Shown one piece after another: positions 38,972 through 46,918 of a DNA stretch of 64,000 nt (positions are counted from its first letter, which is position 1; each line of letters begins with the position of its first letter). The position numbers were made by a program, and so were the translations under genes. Source of the stretch: Myxococcus landrumus (GTDB lineage Bacteria; Myxococcota; Myxococcia; Myxococcales; Myxococcaceae). The notes under the pieces are model-generated. The model did no database searches and was not told the origin of the DNA. It worked only from the letters and a program-made list of their open reading frames with translations. The DNA lies in NCBI RefSeq assembly GCF_017301635.1, contig NZ_CP071091.1:649001-713000 (forward strand), given 5' to 3'.

Positions 38972-40147
38972 TCAGCGAGAGGGCCGAGGCATCCCGAGCC
39001 CCACCGTGGCGATGAGGTCTCGCTGCACTTCGTTGTTTCCGCCTCCGAAGGTGAGGACGAGCGTGGCCCGGTAGTAGCGCTCCACGCGGCCACGGAGCAG
39101 CGCACCCGCCGAACCCTTCTGGAGGCAACCGGACGGACCGAGGACCTCGAGAAGGCCTTGGTAGATGTCGATGAGGGCCTCGCTGCCGAAGACCTTGATG
39201 CGGGATGCCTCGGCGGGGTCCATCACTCCGTGGTCGATGTTCCAGGCGTGGCGCCAGTGCATCACCTCCAGCACGGAGAGGAGCGAGTGGACTCGCGCGA
39301 GCTGAAGCTGGACCCAGGCTTCATCGAGCACTCGACGACCCGCGGGTGTGCGTGTCTCCCGCGCCCAGGTGAGGGTCTCTTCCAGGAAGGACGCCGCTGC
39401 CCCGGGAGACAGGAGGACCACGCGCTCATGGTTGAGCTGGGTGGTGATGAGCTTCCATCCTTCGTTCTCGCGACCCACTCGCATGGAGACGGGGACGCGG
39501 ACCTGGTCGTAGAAGGTCGTGCTGGTGCGATTGCCTCCGAGTGTTTCGGTGGGAGTGATGCTCACTCCGGGAAGCGTGGGGTCCACCATCAAGATGCTGA
39601 GCCCCTGGTGCTTGGGCGCATCCGGGTCCGTTCGAACGGCCAGCCAGATGTAACCGGCACGCTCGACCATGCTGGTGAACACCTTCTGGCCCGTCACCAC
39701 GTATGAGTCCCCATCGCGGACCGCGCGCGTGCGCAGGGCCGCGAGGTCAGTGCCTGCCTCCGGTTCGGTGTAGCCGATGGCGAACTGAAGCTCGCCGCGC
39801 AGCATCGCGGGCAGCATCCGAGCCTTCTGCTCGTCGGTGCCGTACTTCATCAACGTGGGGCCGACCGTGCACAACGTCAAGAAGGGGATGGGAAACCCCG
39901 CGCGTTGGGCCTCGTCGAAGAACAGAAACTGCTCCAGGGCGGGACGACCCTGGCCTCCCGCCTCGCGAGGCCAGCCGATGCCGAGCCAGCCGTCCGCCCC
40001 CAGCTTTCGCAGGGCCTGGGTGTAGAGCGGACCACCGCCCTCGTTCCCCTCGACCTCGTCGAGGAGCTCTGGTGTGACGAGCTGCTGGAAGTAGTTCCGG
40101 AGCCGGGCCTGAAGCGCGTGCTCCTCGGCGGTGAGCTCGAGGTGCAT
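38972..40147 (-). CDS. acyl-CoA dehydrogenase (pair 2, partner subunit)
   Basis: 391 residues. FAIGYTEPEAGTDLAALRTR (~128-147), SYVVTGQKVFTSMVERAGYI (~153-172), and the C-terminal LTFGGGNNEVQRDLIATVG signature. It follows the acyl-CoA synthetase gene by 8 bp in the reverse operon. With the next gene it likely forms an alpha2beta2 ACAD acting on a CoA ester of a ring-bearing acid (inference from the actinobacterial pattern). Confidence 0.93.
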   Translation of the reverse strand: MHLELTAEEHALQARLRNYFQQLVTPELLDEVEGNEGGGPLYTQALRKLGADGWLGIGWPREAGGQGRPALEQFLFFDEAQRAGFPIPFLTLCTVGPTLMKYGTDEQKARMLPAMLRGELQFAIGYTEPEAGTDLAALRTRAVRDGDSYVVTGQKVFTSMVERAGYIWLAVRTDPDAPKHQGLSILMVDPTLPGVSITPTETLGGNRTSTTFYDQVRVPVSMRVGRENEGWKLITTQLNHERVVLLSPGAAASFLEETLTWARETRTPAGRRVLDEAWVQLQLARVHSLLSVLEVMHWRHAWNIDHGVMDPAEASRIKVFGSEALIDIYQGLLEVLGPSGCLQKGSAGALLRGRVERYYRATLVLTFGGGNNEVQRDLIATVGLGMPRPSR

Positions 40148-40155
40148 GGCGCTTC

Positions 40156-41739
40156 CTAGGCGCGCTCCTCGGTGGCGGCGTTCCGGGCCCAGCGGTAGTC
40201 GGGTTTGCCGCTCGGATGGCGGACGATGTGGTCCACCACTCGGAGCTGCCGGGGCACCTTGTAGCCGGACAGCAGCGTGCGGCAGTGCTCACCGAGCACC
40301 TCGAGCGAGATGCGATGGTCGGGACGGGGCTCGATGACGGCCGTCACTCGCTCGCCCCAGTGCACGTCTGGCACACCCACCACCACCGCGTCGCGGATGG
40401 CCGGGTGGGCCTTGAGCGCCGCTTCGACCTCTTCGGGGAAGACCTTCTCTCCGCCGCTGTTGATGCACACCGCGCCTCGGCCCAGCACGGTGATGCGGCC
40501 GTCCTTCTCGACGGTGGCCAGGTCTCCTGGGAGGACCCAGCGCACTCCGTCGATGACGAGGAACGTCGCCGCGGTCTTCTCCGGGTCGTTGTAGTAGCCG
40601 AGCGGCAGCCGCCCGCGCCGCGCGAGCCTGCCGATGACACCCGCGCCGGGCTGCACGGGCCGCAGGTCTTCTCCGAGCACCGCGCTGCTCTCGTCCATGT
40701 AGAACGCCACCACTTCGCCCGAGGAGAAGGCCGTCCCTTGGTGGCCCGCCTCCGTCGCGCCGAAGTTGTCGAGAATCAGCGTGTCCGGGAGTTGCTCCTG
40801 GAGTTGCTGGCGCACGGTGGGAGAGAGGAACGCGCCGGAGGAGGAGATGACCCTCAAGCAGGACAGGTCGTGAGGCGTCCCGGAGGCACGCGCTTGGGCG
40901 AGCGCCTCGGCGAGCGGACGCGCCATGGCGTCGCCGACGATGACCAGCGTGTTGACCTTCTCCGACTGGATGGCCTGGCAGACGCGGTGGGGCTCATAGC
41001 TCCGGCTGGGGACGATGACGGCCGTGCCTCCGGAGAACAGGGCGATGAAGGCGGCCCACTGGGCCGTGCCGTGGACGAAGGGCGCGGCGGTCAGCAGGAC
41101 CATCGGCGCCGGGCGGTCGCGCGCCAGGGGAGCCAAGGCCTCGGGCCGGTCGATGGGGGGGCCTCCAGGATTGCCTCCTTGGAGCCCGGCGAAGAGCACG
41201 TCTTCGTGCCTCCACATCACGCCACGGGGCATGCCCGTCGTGCCGCCGGTGTAGAGGATGTAGAGGTCGTCGCCCGAGCGTGCCTCGAAGTGCCGCTCGG
41301 GCGAGCTGGCGGCGAGGAGCTGTTCGTATTCCACCTCTCCGCCGCCTCCGACTCCCACGCGGAGCCGGAGGGAGGGCACGTTCCTGGCGGCGGCGATGAC
41401 CGTCGCTGACAGCTCGTACCCGTGGACGAGCGCGGTGAGGTTCGCGTCCTTCATCAGGAACTCGAGCTCACTCTCGACGTAGCGGTAGTTGATGTTGATG
41501 GGGACGGCTCGGAGCTTGAAGAGGCCGATGAGGCATTCGAGGAACTCGATGCCGTTGTGCAGGTAGAGCCCCACGTGGTCTCCGGCGCGCACGCCGTGCT
41601 CATGGAGGGCGTTGGCCAGGCGGTTGGCGCGTGCATCGAGCTGCTGGAAGGTGAGCCGGTGGTCTCCGGCCACGGCGGCGAGCCGCTCCGGCATGATGTC
41701 CACGAGGCTCTCGAACAGGTCGGCGAGGTTGAACGTCAT
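40156..41739 (-). CDS. acyl-CoA synthetase (AMP-forming, FadD-type)
   Basis: 527 residues. ANL-superfamily signatures: the P-loop YILYTGGTTGMPRGVMWRH (~173-191), the A5-like NFGATEAG segment (~327), and the C-terminal YYNDPEKTAATF, INSGGEKVFPEEVE (~435) and PSGKPDYRWA, the last carrying the catalytic Lys region. Activates a carboxylic acid to its CoA thioester via an adenylate. In the operon between Ltp and ACAD genes. FadD17/FadD19-type enzymes in actinobacteria act on C24-C27 steroid acids; equivalent specificity is inference. Confidence 0.94.
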   Translation of the reverse strand: MTFNLADLFESLVDIMPERLAAVAGDHRLTFQQLDARANRLANALHEHGVRAGDHVGLYLHNGIEFLECLIGLFKLRAVPININYRYVESELEFLMKDANLTALVHGYELSATVIAAARNVPSLRLRVGVGGGGEVEYEQLLAASSPERHFEARSGDDLYILYTGGTTGMPRGVMWRHEDVLFAGLQGGNPGGPPIDRPEALAPLARDRPAPMVLLTAAPFVHGTAQWAAFIALFSGGTAVIVPSRSYEPHRVCQAIQSEKVNTLVIVGDAMARPLAEALAQARASGTPHDLSCLRVISSSGAFLSPTVRQQLQEQLPDTLILDNFGATEAGHQGTAFSSGEVVAFYMDESSAVLGEDLRPVQPGAGVIGRLARRGRLPLGYYNDPEKTAATFLVIDGVRWVLPGDLATVEKDGRITVLGRGAVCINSGGEKVFPEEVEAALKAHPAIRDAVVVGVPDVHWGERVTAVIEPRPDHRISLEVLGEHCRTLLSGYKVPRQLRVVDHIVRHPSGKPDYRWARNAATEERA

Positions 41740-41754
41740 GTCTGCTCCCTTGGG

Positions 41755-42909
41755 CTAGAGCTGCTGACGTGCCACGATCCACATCGAGAAGAACTGCGAG
41801 CCCCCGCCGTAGGCGTGGCCCAGCGCGACCTTCGCGCCGTCGACTTGATGCGCACCGGCGAGACCTCGGACCTGGAGCGCGGCTTCCGCGAAGCGCAGCA
41901 TCCCGGAGGCTCCGATGGGGTTGGTCGAGAGGACACCACCCGATGGATTGACGGGAAGCGTTCCGCCGAGCTCCGTCGCCCCCTCGGCGGTCATCCGCCA
42001 GCCCGTGTTCGGCTCGGCGAAGCCGAGGTTCTCCAGCCACATGGGCTCGAACCACGAGAAGGGGACGTAGAGCTCGGCGACGTCGATGTCTCGACGAGGA
42101 GAGGTGATGCCGGCCAGCTTGTAGAGGGCGGCGGCGCAGTCTCGGCCCGCTTGGGGATTCACCTGGTCTCGGCCGGCGAACATGGTCGGTTCGCTGCGCA
42201 TGGCCGTGGCGCGTACCCACGCGATGGGACCGGGCGCATGCCGCGCGGCCTCCTCGCTGGTGAGCACCATCGCGCATGCGCCATCGGACGAGGGGCATGT
42301 CTCGAGATAGCGCAGCGGGTCCCAGAGCATCGCCGAGTTCGTCACGGCCTCGGTGGAGATGTCGGGCAGGTGCAGATGGGCGTAGGGGTTGAGCAGCGCG
42401 TGCTTGCGGTCCTTGACCGCGACTCGCACGCCGATGTCCGGAGGGGCGCCCGAGCGGCGGATATAGGCGCGCACGAGCGGCGCGAAGTAGCCGCCCGCGC
42501 CCGCGAGGAGCGGCGGCTGGAAGGGGTACTTGGGCGAGAGGGCCCACATGGCTTCGCTCTCGGATTGCTTCTCGAAGGCCACGGCGAGCACACGCGAGTG
42601 GAGGCCCGCGCGGACGAGGTTCACCGCCATGATGGCCGTGGAGCCACCGACGCTCCCGGCGGTATGCACGCGCAGCAGCGGCTTGTTGCCCGCGCCGAGG
42701 CAGTCAGCGAGGTAGAGCTCCGGCATCATCACGCCCTCGAACATGTCGGGCGCCTTGCCGAGCACCACTGCGTCGATGTCCTGGAGCGTCAGTGCCGCGT
42801 CGGTGAGTGCCCGGTCGACGGCTTCGCGCACGAGCCCCGCCAGCGACACATCGTCGCGCCGGGAGGCGTGCCGACTCTGGCCCACGCCGATGACCGCGCA
42901 GTGCCTCAT
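41755..42909 (-). CDS. lipid-transfer (Ltp/SCP-x-like) thiolase-fold protein 1
   Basis: 384 residues from ATG ending at 42909 (MRHCAVIGVGQSRH). Thiolase fold: GKAPDMFEGVMMPELYLADC (~50-69), RVHTAGSVGGSTAIMAVNLV (~79-98), NPSGGVLSTNPIGASGMLRF (~325-344) and GHAYGGGSQFFS. At the position of the thiolase nucleophile Cys (usually CxSG/CASG) the sequence reads TAGSVGG, so it is not a thiolase; Ltp2-type proteins with this change act as retro-aldolases on steroid side-chain CoA thioesters together with a DUF35 partner. Starts by overlapping the Ltp2 gene's end (ATGA, 4 bp). Confidence 0.9.
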   Translation of the reverse strand: MRHCAVIGVGQSRHASRRDDVSLAGLVREAVDRALTDAALTLQDIDAVVLGKAPDMFEGVMMPELYLADCLGAGNKPLLRVHTAGSVGGSTAIMAVNLVRAGLHSRVLAVAFEKQSESEAMWALSPKYPFQPPLLAGAGGYFAPLVRAYIRRSGAPPDIGVRVAVKDRKHALLNPYAHLHLPDISTEAVTNSAMLWDPLRYLETCPSSDGACAMVLTSEEAARHAPGPIAWVRATAMRSEPTMFAGRDQVNPQAGRDCAAALYKLAGITSPRRDIDVAELYVPFSWFEPMWLENLGFAEPNTGWRMTAEGATELGGTLPVNPSGGVLSTNPIGASGMLRFAEAALQVRGLAGAHQVDGAKVALGHAYGGGSQFFSMWIVARQQL

Positions 42910-43973
42910 GGGGCGGCCTCCAACACGCAGACCAGGTTCTGCTGGAGACAGGGACCGCTCGTCGCGTGGGCCACGGCTCGGCGGGCGCTGCCATCCATCA
43001 CGCGCCGCGCTGCTTCGCCAATGCGGATGAGTCCCGCCGACATCAGGGGATTCGCGGCCAGTGCTCCGCCAGACGGATTGAGGTCCACATCGCCGTTCAA
43101 GCCCAGCGCCTCGCGGAGGATGAGCTCCTGATGGGTGAACGGTGCATGCACTTCGGCCACGTCCACGCTTCCCTGGCCCACGCCCGCGTTGGCGGCGGCG
43201 AGCGCCGTTGATGGCGAACGGGTGAGGTCCCTCATGCCCAGGCCATGGGACTCGATGCGGTGGTCGATGCCTCGAATCCACGCCGGACGCGCTGTTGCCG
43301 CGCGTGCCTTCTCACCAGCGGCCAGCACCACCGCCACCGCACCATCGGATATCGGGGGGCAGTCGTGCCGCCGCAGCGGAGCGACGAGGTACGGCGCATC
43401 CAGGAGCGCTTCAGGCAGGACGTCCCCCGAGAGCTGCGCGTTCGGGTTGGCCTTCGCATTCCTGCGGCTGCGCGCCGCGACCTCCGCCAGCGAGCGCTCC
43501 GTCGCACGTCCTGAATCCAGCAGCGCCCGCGCCTGGAGCGCAGCGAGGCTGATGGCGTCCGGTGCCAGGGGCGCCACGTAGTAGGGGTCGAGCTGCATCC
43601 CCAGCACATCGCGAGGCTCACCGAGCGAGGACCGCCCGAACGCGTAGACCAGCGCCGTGTCCACGTCCCCGAGGGACAGTCGCACCCAGGCTTCATAGAG
43701 CGCCCAGGCACCATCCATCTCGACATGCGTCTCCTCGATGGGAGGAAACGCCCCCACCGCGTCCAGCGCCAACACGAACGAGAACGGCAGCCCCGTCACG
43801 AAGTCCGAGCTCCCCGAGGCCGTGAAGCCCATCTCCTCCTTGCGCAAGCCCGCCTGGCCCAGCGCCTCCTGGATGACCGGGAGCAACAGCTCCACGTCAT
43901 CCCGCGCCCATTCCCGCCGCACGGAGGGGCTCTGCGCGAATGAGACGATGGCCACCTCGCGCGTCCTCCTCAT
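42906..43973 (-). CDS. lipid-transfer (Ltp-like) thiolase-fold protein 2
   Basis: 355 residues from ATG ending at 43973. Thiolase-like segments: AIVSFAQSPSVRREWARDDV near the start, GFTASGSSDFVTGLPFSFVL (~49-68), DLNPSGGALAANPLMSAGLI (~297-316) and HATSGPCLQQNLVCVLE. The nucleophile-Cys position reads EMDGAW, again not cysteine, as in Ltp3/Ltp4-type proteins. The stop overlaps the start of Ltp 1, and its own start overlaps the DUF35 gene by 4 bp. A two-component aldolase with DUF35 is the most likely role. Confidence 0.88.
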   Translation of the reverse strand: MRRTREVAIVSFAQSPSVRREWARDDVELLLPVIQEALGQAGLRKEEMGFTASGSSDFVTGLPFSFVLALDAVGAFPPIEETHVEMDGAWALYEAWVRLSLGDVDTALVYAFGRSSLGEPRDVLGMQLDPYYVAPLAPDAISLAALQARALLDSGRATERSLAEVAARSRRNAKANPNAQLSGDVLPEALLDAPYLVAPLRRHDCPPISDGAVAVVLAAGEKARAATARPAWIRGIDHRIESHGLGMRDLTRSPSTALAAANAGVGQGSVDVAEVHAPFTHQELILREALGLNGDVDLNPSGGALAANPLMSAGLIRIGEAARRVMDGSARRAVAHATSGPCLQQNLVCVLEAAP

Positions 43974-44458
43974 AGGTGCTCCTCGTAATCCTCGAAGGCC
44001 GCATCCGGTTCCCCGGTGGGACGGAAGCACCGGATGCTCTCGAGCGAGGGCCTCCGCTCCTCGGGGGGAACCCACTCCGCGCGGACACGCAGCCCCATGC
44101 GCACCTCCGCCACGGGCAAGCCTTGGAGCAGATGCGGGAACGGGATGTCCGCGCCATCCAGCAACACGCTCCCGTAGACATACGGCAGCGGGAGCGAGCG
44201 GTCCGCGAGCGGAATGTTGACGACGCAGAACGAGACCAGCGTCCCGCCATCCGAGACCGCCACATCTCCACCCAGGGCCACGCCGCACGAAGGGCAGGCA
44301 CCTCGCGAGGGCACATAGACCTTCGCGCACTGGGGACATCGCTGCCCCACGATGCGCCCCTCCAGGAGCGAGGCCAGGAAACGCGACAGGCCCCGTCCCG
44401 CGCTGGCGCGATACTCCAGCCGCACGGGCGCGGGGAACACGCGAGGCTTCTCCTTCAT
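43970..44458 (-). CDS. DUF35 OB-fold protein with zinc ribbon
   Basis: 162 residues. An N-terminal helix (SRFLASLLEGRIVGQ) leads to a zinc ribbon with C41, C44, C55 and C58 (CPQC...CPSC), then an OB-fold: GGTLVSFCVVNIPL and GLRVRAEWVPPEE. This is the DUF35 family (ChsH2-type C-terminal part) that docks on Ltp2 thiolase-fold proteins. Overlaps the Ltp 2 and the second DUF35 genes by 4 bp (ATGA), so it is made together with them. Confidence 0.92.
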   Translation of the reverse strand: MKEKPRVFPAPVRLEYRASAGRGLSRFLASLLEGRIVGQRCPQCAKVYVPSRGACPSCGVALGGDVAVSDGGTLVSFCVVNIPLADRSLPLPYVYGSVLLDGADIPFPHLLQGLPVAEVRMGLRVRAEWVPPEERRPSLESIRCFRPTGEPDAAFEDYEEHL

Positions 44459-44940
44459 GGCGTCGCCTCACACGGCTCGAAGCACGCGATATCCCGGATG
44501 GAGCCGTCTCGCGCCTCCCGCCAGCGCACGCGGACCCGCATCCCCGTGGACATCCTCTCCGCCTGTCCCGCATCCACGACGTGGAGCATCGCGGAGCTCG
44601 CCCCATCGAGGCGCACCAGCGCCCACGCGAAGGGATGCGAGAGCGGGTCCCGGCTCCTCGGCTCACAGACCCACGCCCAGGTCGTCACCACTCCCGTCGA
44701 GGCCACTTCGACCAGCTCACCCAGGGCTTCTCCCGTACCGGGGGCGTACTCAGGTGGAGGCACGAGCACCTCACCTCCGCGCGTGCGCACCCCCAGAATC
44801 CGTCCCTCCTGGAGCCCCGCGAGGAACCGCCCGATGAGCGGACCCGTGCTCCGTCGATAGGTGTACTCGAGCGTGTAGGGCGCGGTGAGGACACCGGCCC
44901 CGGCAGGGGACGTCTGGGATTGCGGGCCGCTCGCGCTCAT
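44455..44940 (-). CDS. DUF35-like OB-fold protein lacking the zinc cysteines
   Basis: 161 residues. Same layout as its neighbour: RRSTGPLIGRFLAGLQEGRI helix, then GVRTRGGEVLVPPPEYAPGT at the place of the zinc ribbon, with none of the four cysteines, then the OB part GELVEVASTGVVTTWAWV and MRVRVRWREARDGSIRDIA. The loss of all four ligands suggests a regulatory or structural duplicate, or a partner for the second Ltp. Start at the ATG ending at 44940; gap of 94 bp to the upstream acyl-CoA synthetase gene. Confidence 0.87.
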   Translation of the reverse strand: MSASGPQSQTSPAGAGVLTAPYTLEYTYRRSTGPLIGRFLAGLQEGRILGVRTRGGEVLVPPPEYAPGTGEALGELVEVASTGVVTTWAWVCEPRSRDPLSHPFAWALVRLDGASSAMLHVVDAGQAERMSTGMRVRVRWREARDGSIRDIACFEPCEATP

Positions 44941-45034
44941 GGCTCATCGAGGACTGGCGTGATTCCGAATGCCCATGCGGGCTCGGGAGGAAGGGATGAT
45001 GGATGGATATCCAACGCGGGTCGACGGATGGCGC

Positions 45035-46609
45035 TCAGGATTGGAGACTACCGGGCATTCCCTTGGCGCCGCGGGGTGCTTGCCAATACGGGTCGCGCAG
45101 CTTCCGCTTCATCAGCTTGCCATTGGGGTCTCGGGGCAGGGCGTCGGTGAAGTCGATGGAGTTGGGGCACTTGAACGACGCGAGCCGCTCCCGGCAGAAC
45201 GCGAGCAGCTCGGCGACGAGCTCCGGCCCGGGCTGCACACCGGGCACCGGCTCGATGACGGCCTTGATGCGCTCGCCCCAGTCTTCATCTGGAATGCCGA
45301 AGATGGCGACATCCGCGACCTTTGGATGGCCGCTCAGCGCCATCTCGATTTCCGCGGGGTAGATGTTCACGCCGCCGGAGATGATGAAGTCGCTCTTGCG
45401 GTCGCAGAGATACAGGAAGCCCTCGGCGTCCAGATAGCCCGCGTCGCCCACGGTGAAGAAGTCCCCGCGCCAGGCGGAGTCCGTCTTCTCGCGGGCCTTG
45501 TGGTACTCGAAACGGTGCGAGCCCATCCGCATGTAGAGGATGCCGACCTCACCCGGCTCACAGGCGGAGCCATCATCGCGAAGCACGAGCAGCGACGACA
45601 TCGGCCACGCCCTGCCCACGGTGCCCGGGTGCGCGAGCCATTGCTCGGGGGTGGCCAGCGTGCCGCCGCCCTCGGTCGCCGCGTAGTACTCATAGATGAC
45701 ATGGCCCCACCAGCCGAGCATCTCCCGCTTCACCTCGATGGAGCAGGGCGCGGCGCCGTGGATGACATGCCGGAGCGAGGACACATCGGCCTGGCGCTTC
45801 ACGTCGTCGGGCAGCGCGAGGAGCCGCTGGAACAGCGTGGGCACCATGTGCGTCGTGGTCACCCGATGACGCGCGATGAGCTCGAGTGTGCCCTCGGCGG
45901 TCCACTTGTCCATCAGCACCACGGTGTGGCCGAAGTGCAAGTGGTTGGTACAGAAGTTGAGGACCGCCGTGTGGTACAGCGGTGACGTGGTGAGGTGGAC
46001 CCCGCCGTCTCCAGGGGTAATCCCGAACAACCCCAGGAACGAGGCGAAGCTCTCCCCGACGCGCTCGGGTGGAGCAGGGGAGAGGGGACGCCGCACGCCC
46101 TTGGGCTGGCCCGCCGTGCCGGAGGTATAGGTCATCGTGGCGCCCGCGGAGCGCTCGGGTGGAAGGTCCTCGGGCTGGTGGGCCTTGAGCGCCGCGTAGG
46201 ACTCCAGGCCCGGAATCTCGCAGGTGGCGAAGCAGTCCTGCTCCGTCCGTCCGAGCAACGCCAGCGACTTCCGGGTGACGTCCGCCGTGCGGTCGCAGCA
46301 GAAGACGGCCCGCGCCTCACAGTCCTTCAGGATGTATGCGATTTCGTGCGCGGTGAGGTGGGTGTTGATGGGGGTGAGATACCAACCCGCCTGCCAGGCG
46401 GCCATGAACAGCTCCAGCATGGCCAGCTCGTTCTTCAGCACCACCGCGAGGGTGTCGCCCCGCCGGAGTCCTCGCGCGCGGAGGCCGTGGACCAGTTGAT
46501 TCGCCGCGCGAAGAAGGGTCCCCGCGGAGGTGACATGTCCATCCGGCCCGATGACCGCCGGATGCGACGGGGCCCGCTGGGCGAGCTCCCAGAAGTTGAG
46601 GCCTTGCAT
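45035..46609 (-). CDS. acyl-CoA synthetase (AMP-forming, second)
   Basis: 524 residues from ATG ending at 46609 (MQGLNFWELAQ), with AGGAGG 5 nt upstream. P-loop MTYTSGTAGQPKGVRRPL (~157-174), YYAATEGGGTLATP (~301), YLCDRKSDFIISGGVNIYP (~408-426) and PNGKLMKRKLRDPYW at the C-terminus. The family activates fatty, aryl or steroid acids; alone at the upstream end of the reverse operon, separated by 94 bp from the DUF35 genes. Both synthetases likely serve different substrates of the same pathway. Confidence 0.93.
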   Translation of the reverse strand: MQGLNFWELAQRAPSHPAVIGPDGHVTSAGTLLRAANQLVHGLRARGLRRGDTLAVVLKNELAMLELFMAAWQAGWYLTPINTHLTAHEIAYILKDCEARAVFCCDRTADVTRKSLALLGRTEQDCFATCEIPGLESYAALKAHQPEDLPPERSAGATMTYTSGTAGQPKGVRRPLSPAPPERVGESFASFLGLFGITPGDGGVHLTTSPLYHTAVLNFCTNHLHFGHTVVLMDKWTAEGTLELIARHRVTTTHMVPTLFQRLLALPDDVKRQADVSSLRHVIHGAAPCSIEVKREMLGWWGHVIYEYYAATEGGGTLATPEQWLAHPGTVGRAWPMSSLLVLRDDGSACEPGEVGILYMRMGSHRFEYHKAREKTDSAWRGDFFTVGDAGYLDAEGFLYLCDRKSDFIISGGVNIYPAEIEMALSGHPKVADVAIFGIPDEDWGERIKAVIEPVPGVQPGPELVAELLAFCRERLASFKCPNSIDFTDALPRDPNGKLMKRKLRDPYWQAPRGAKGMPGSLQS

Positions 46610-46918
46610 GGGGACCTCCTGCCGACGCGGGTACTCCACTCGCCAGACGCGTTCAGAATTGCCTCAAGAAGTTGCGAATGCAACCGAGATTGCGTGAAGG
46701 CGATGATGCTGAGGATTGACAGGCAGGGAAAGATACTCGTTCTAGGCTGGGGTAAGCGTGTCGATTGTTTGAAAGTCATCGAAGTGAGGGCTTGCTTGAT
46801 CGGTCGAGTTGACGCTCTACGGACATCAATGGTGGCGTGGCAAGGAGTCGAGCAGGCTGCCTTTCGCCTTCGAGTCCGCTCCTCGCGCCACAATTAGAGG
46901 GCCCGGAGTCAAGCATTC
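46610..46918. promoter_or_regulatory. 309-bp divergent region between FadD and the effector cassette
   Basis: No gene is supported. The stretch is noticeably richer in A/T than its surroundings. A dyad GTTGC (46671-46675) / GCAAC (46680-46684) lies 62-75 bp upstream of the acyl-CoA synthetase start and is a candidate operator of that operon. The promoter of the forward effector cassette must also be here; I see no clear -35/-10 pair. Confidence 0.4.

Noticed and set aside
41755..43973. Interpretation of both Ltp proteins as ordinary beta-ketothiolases
   Set aside because: The nucleophile Cys segment is replaced (TAGSVGG and EMDGAW) and both sit next to DUF35 genes.
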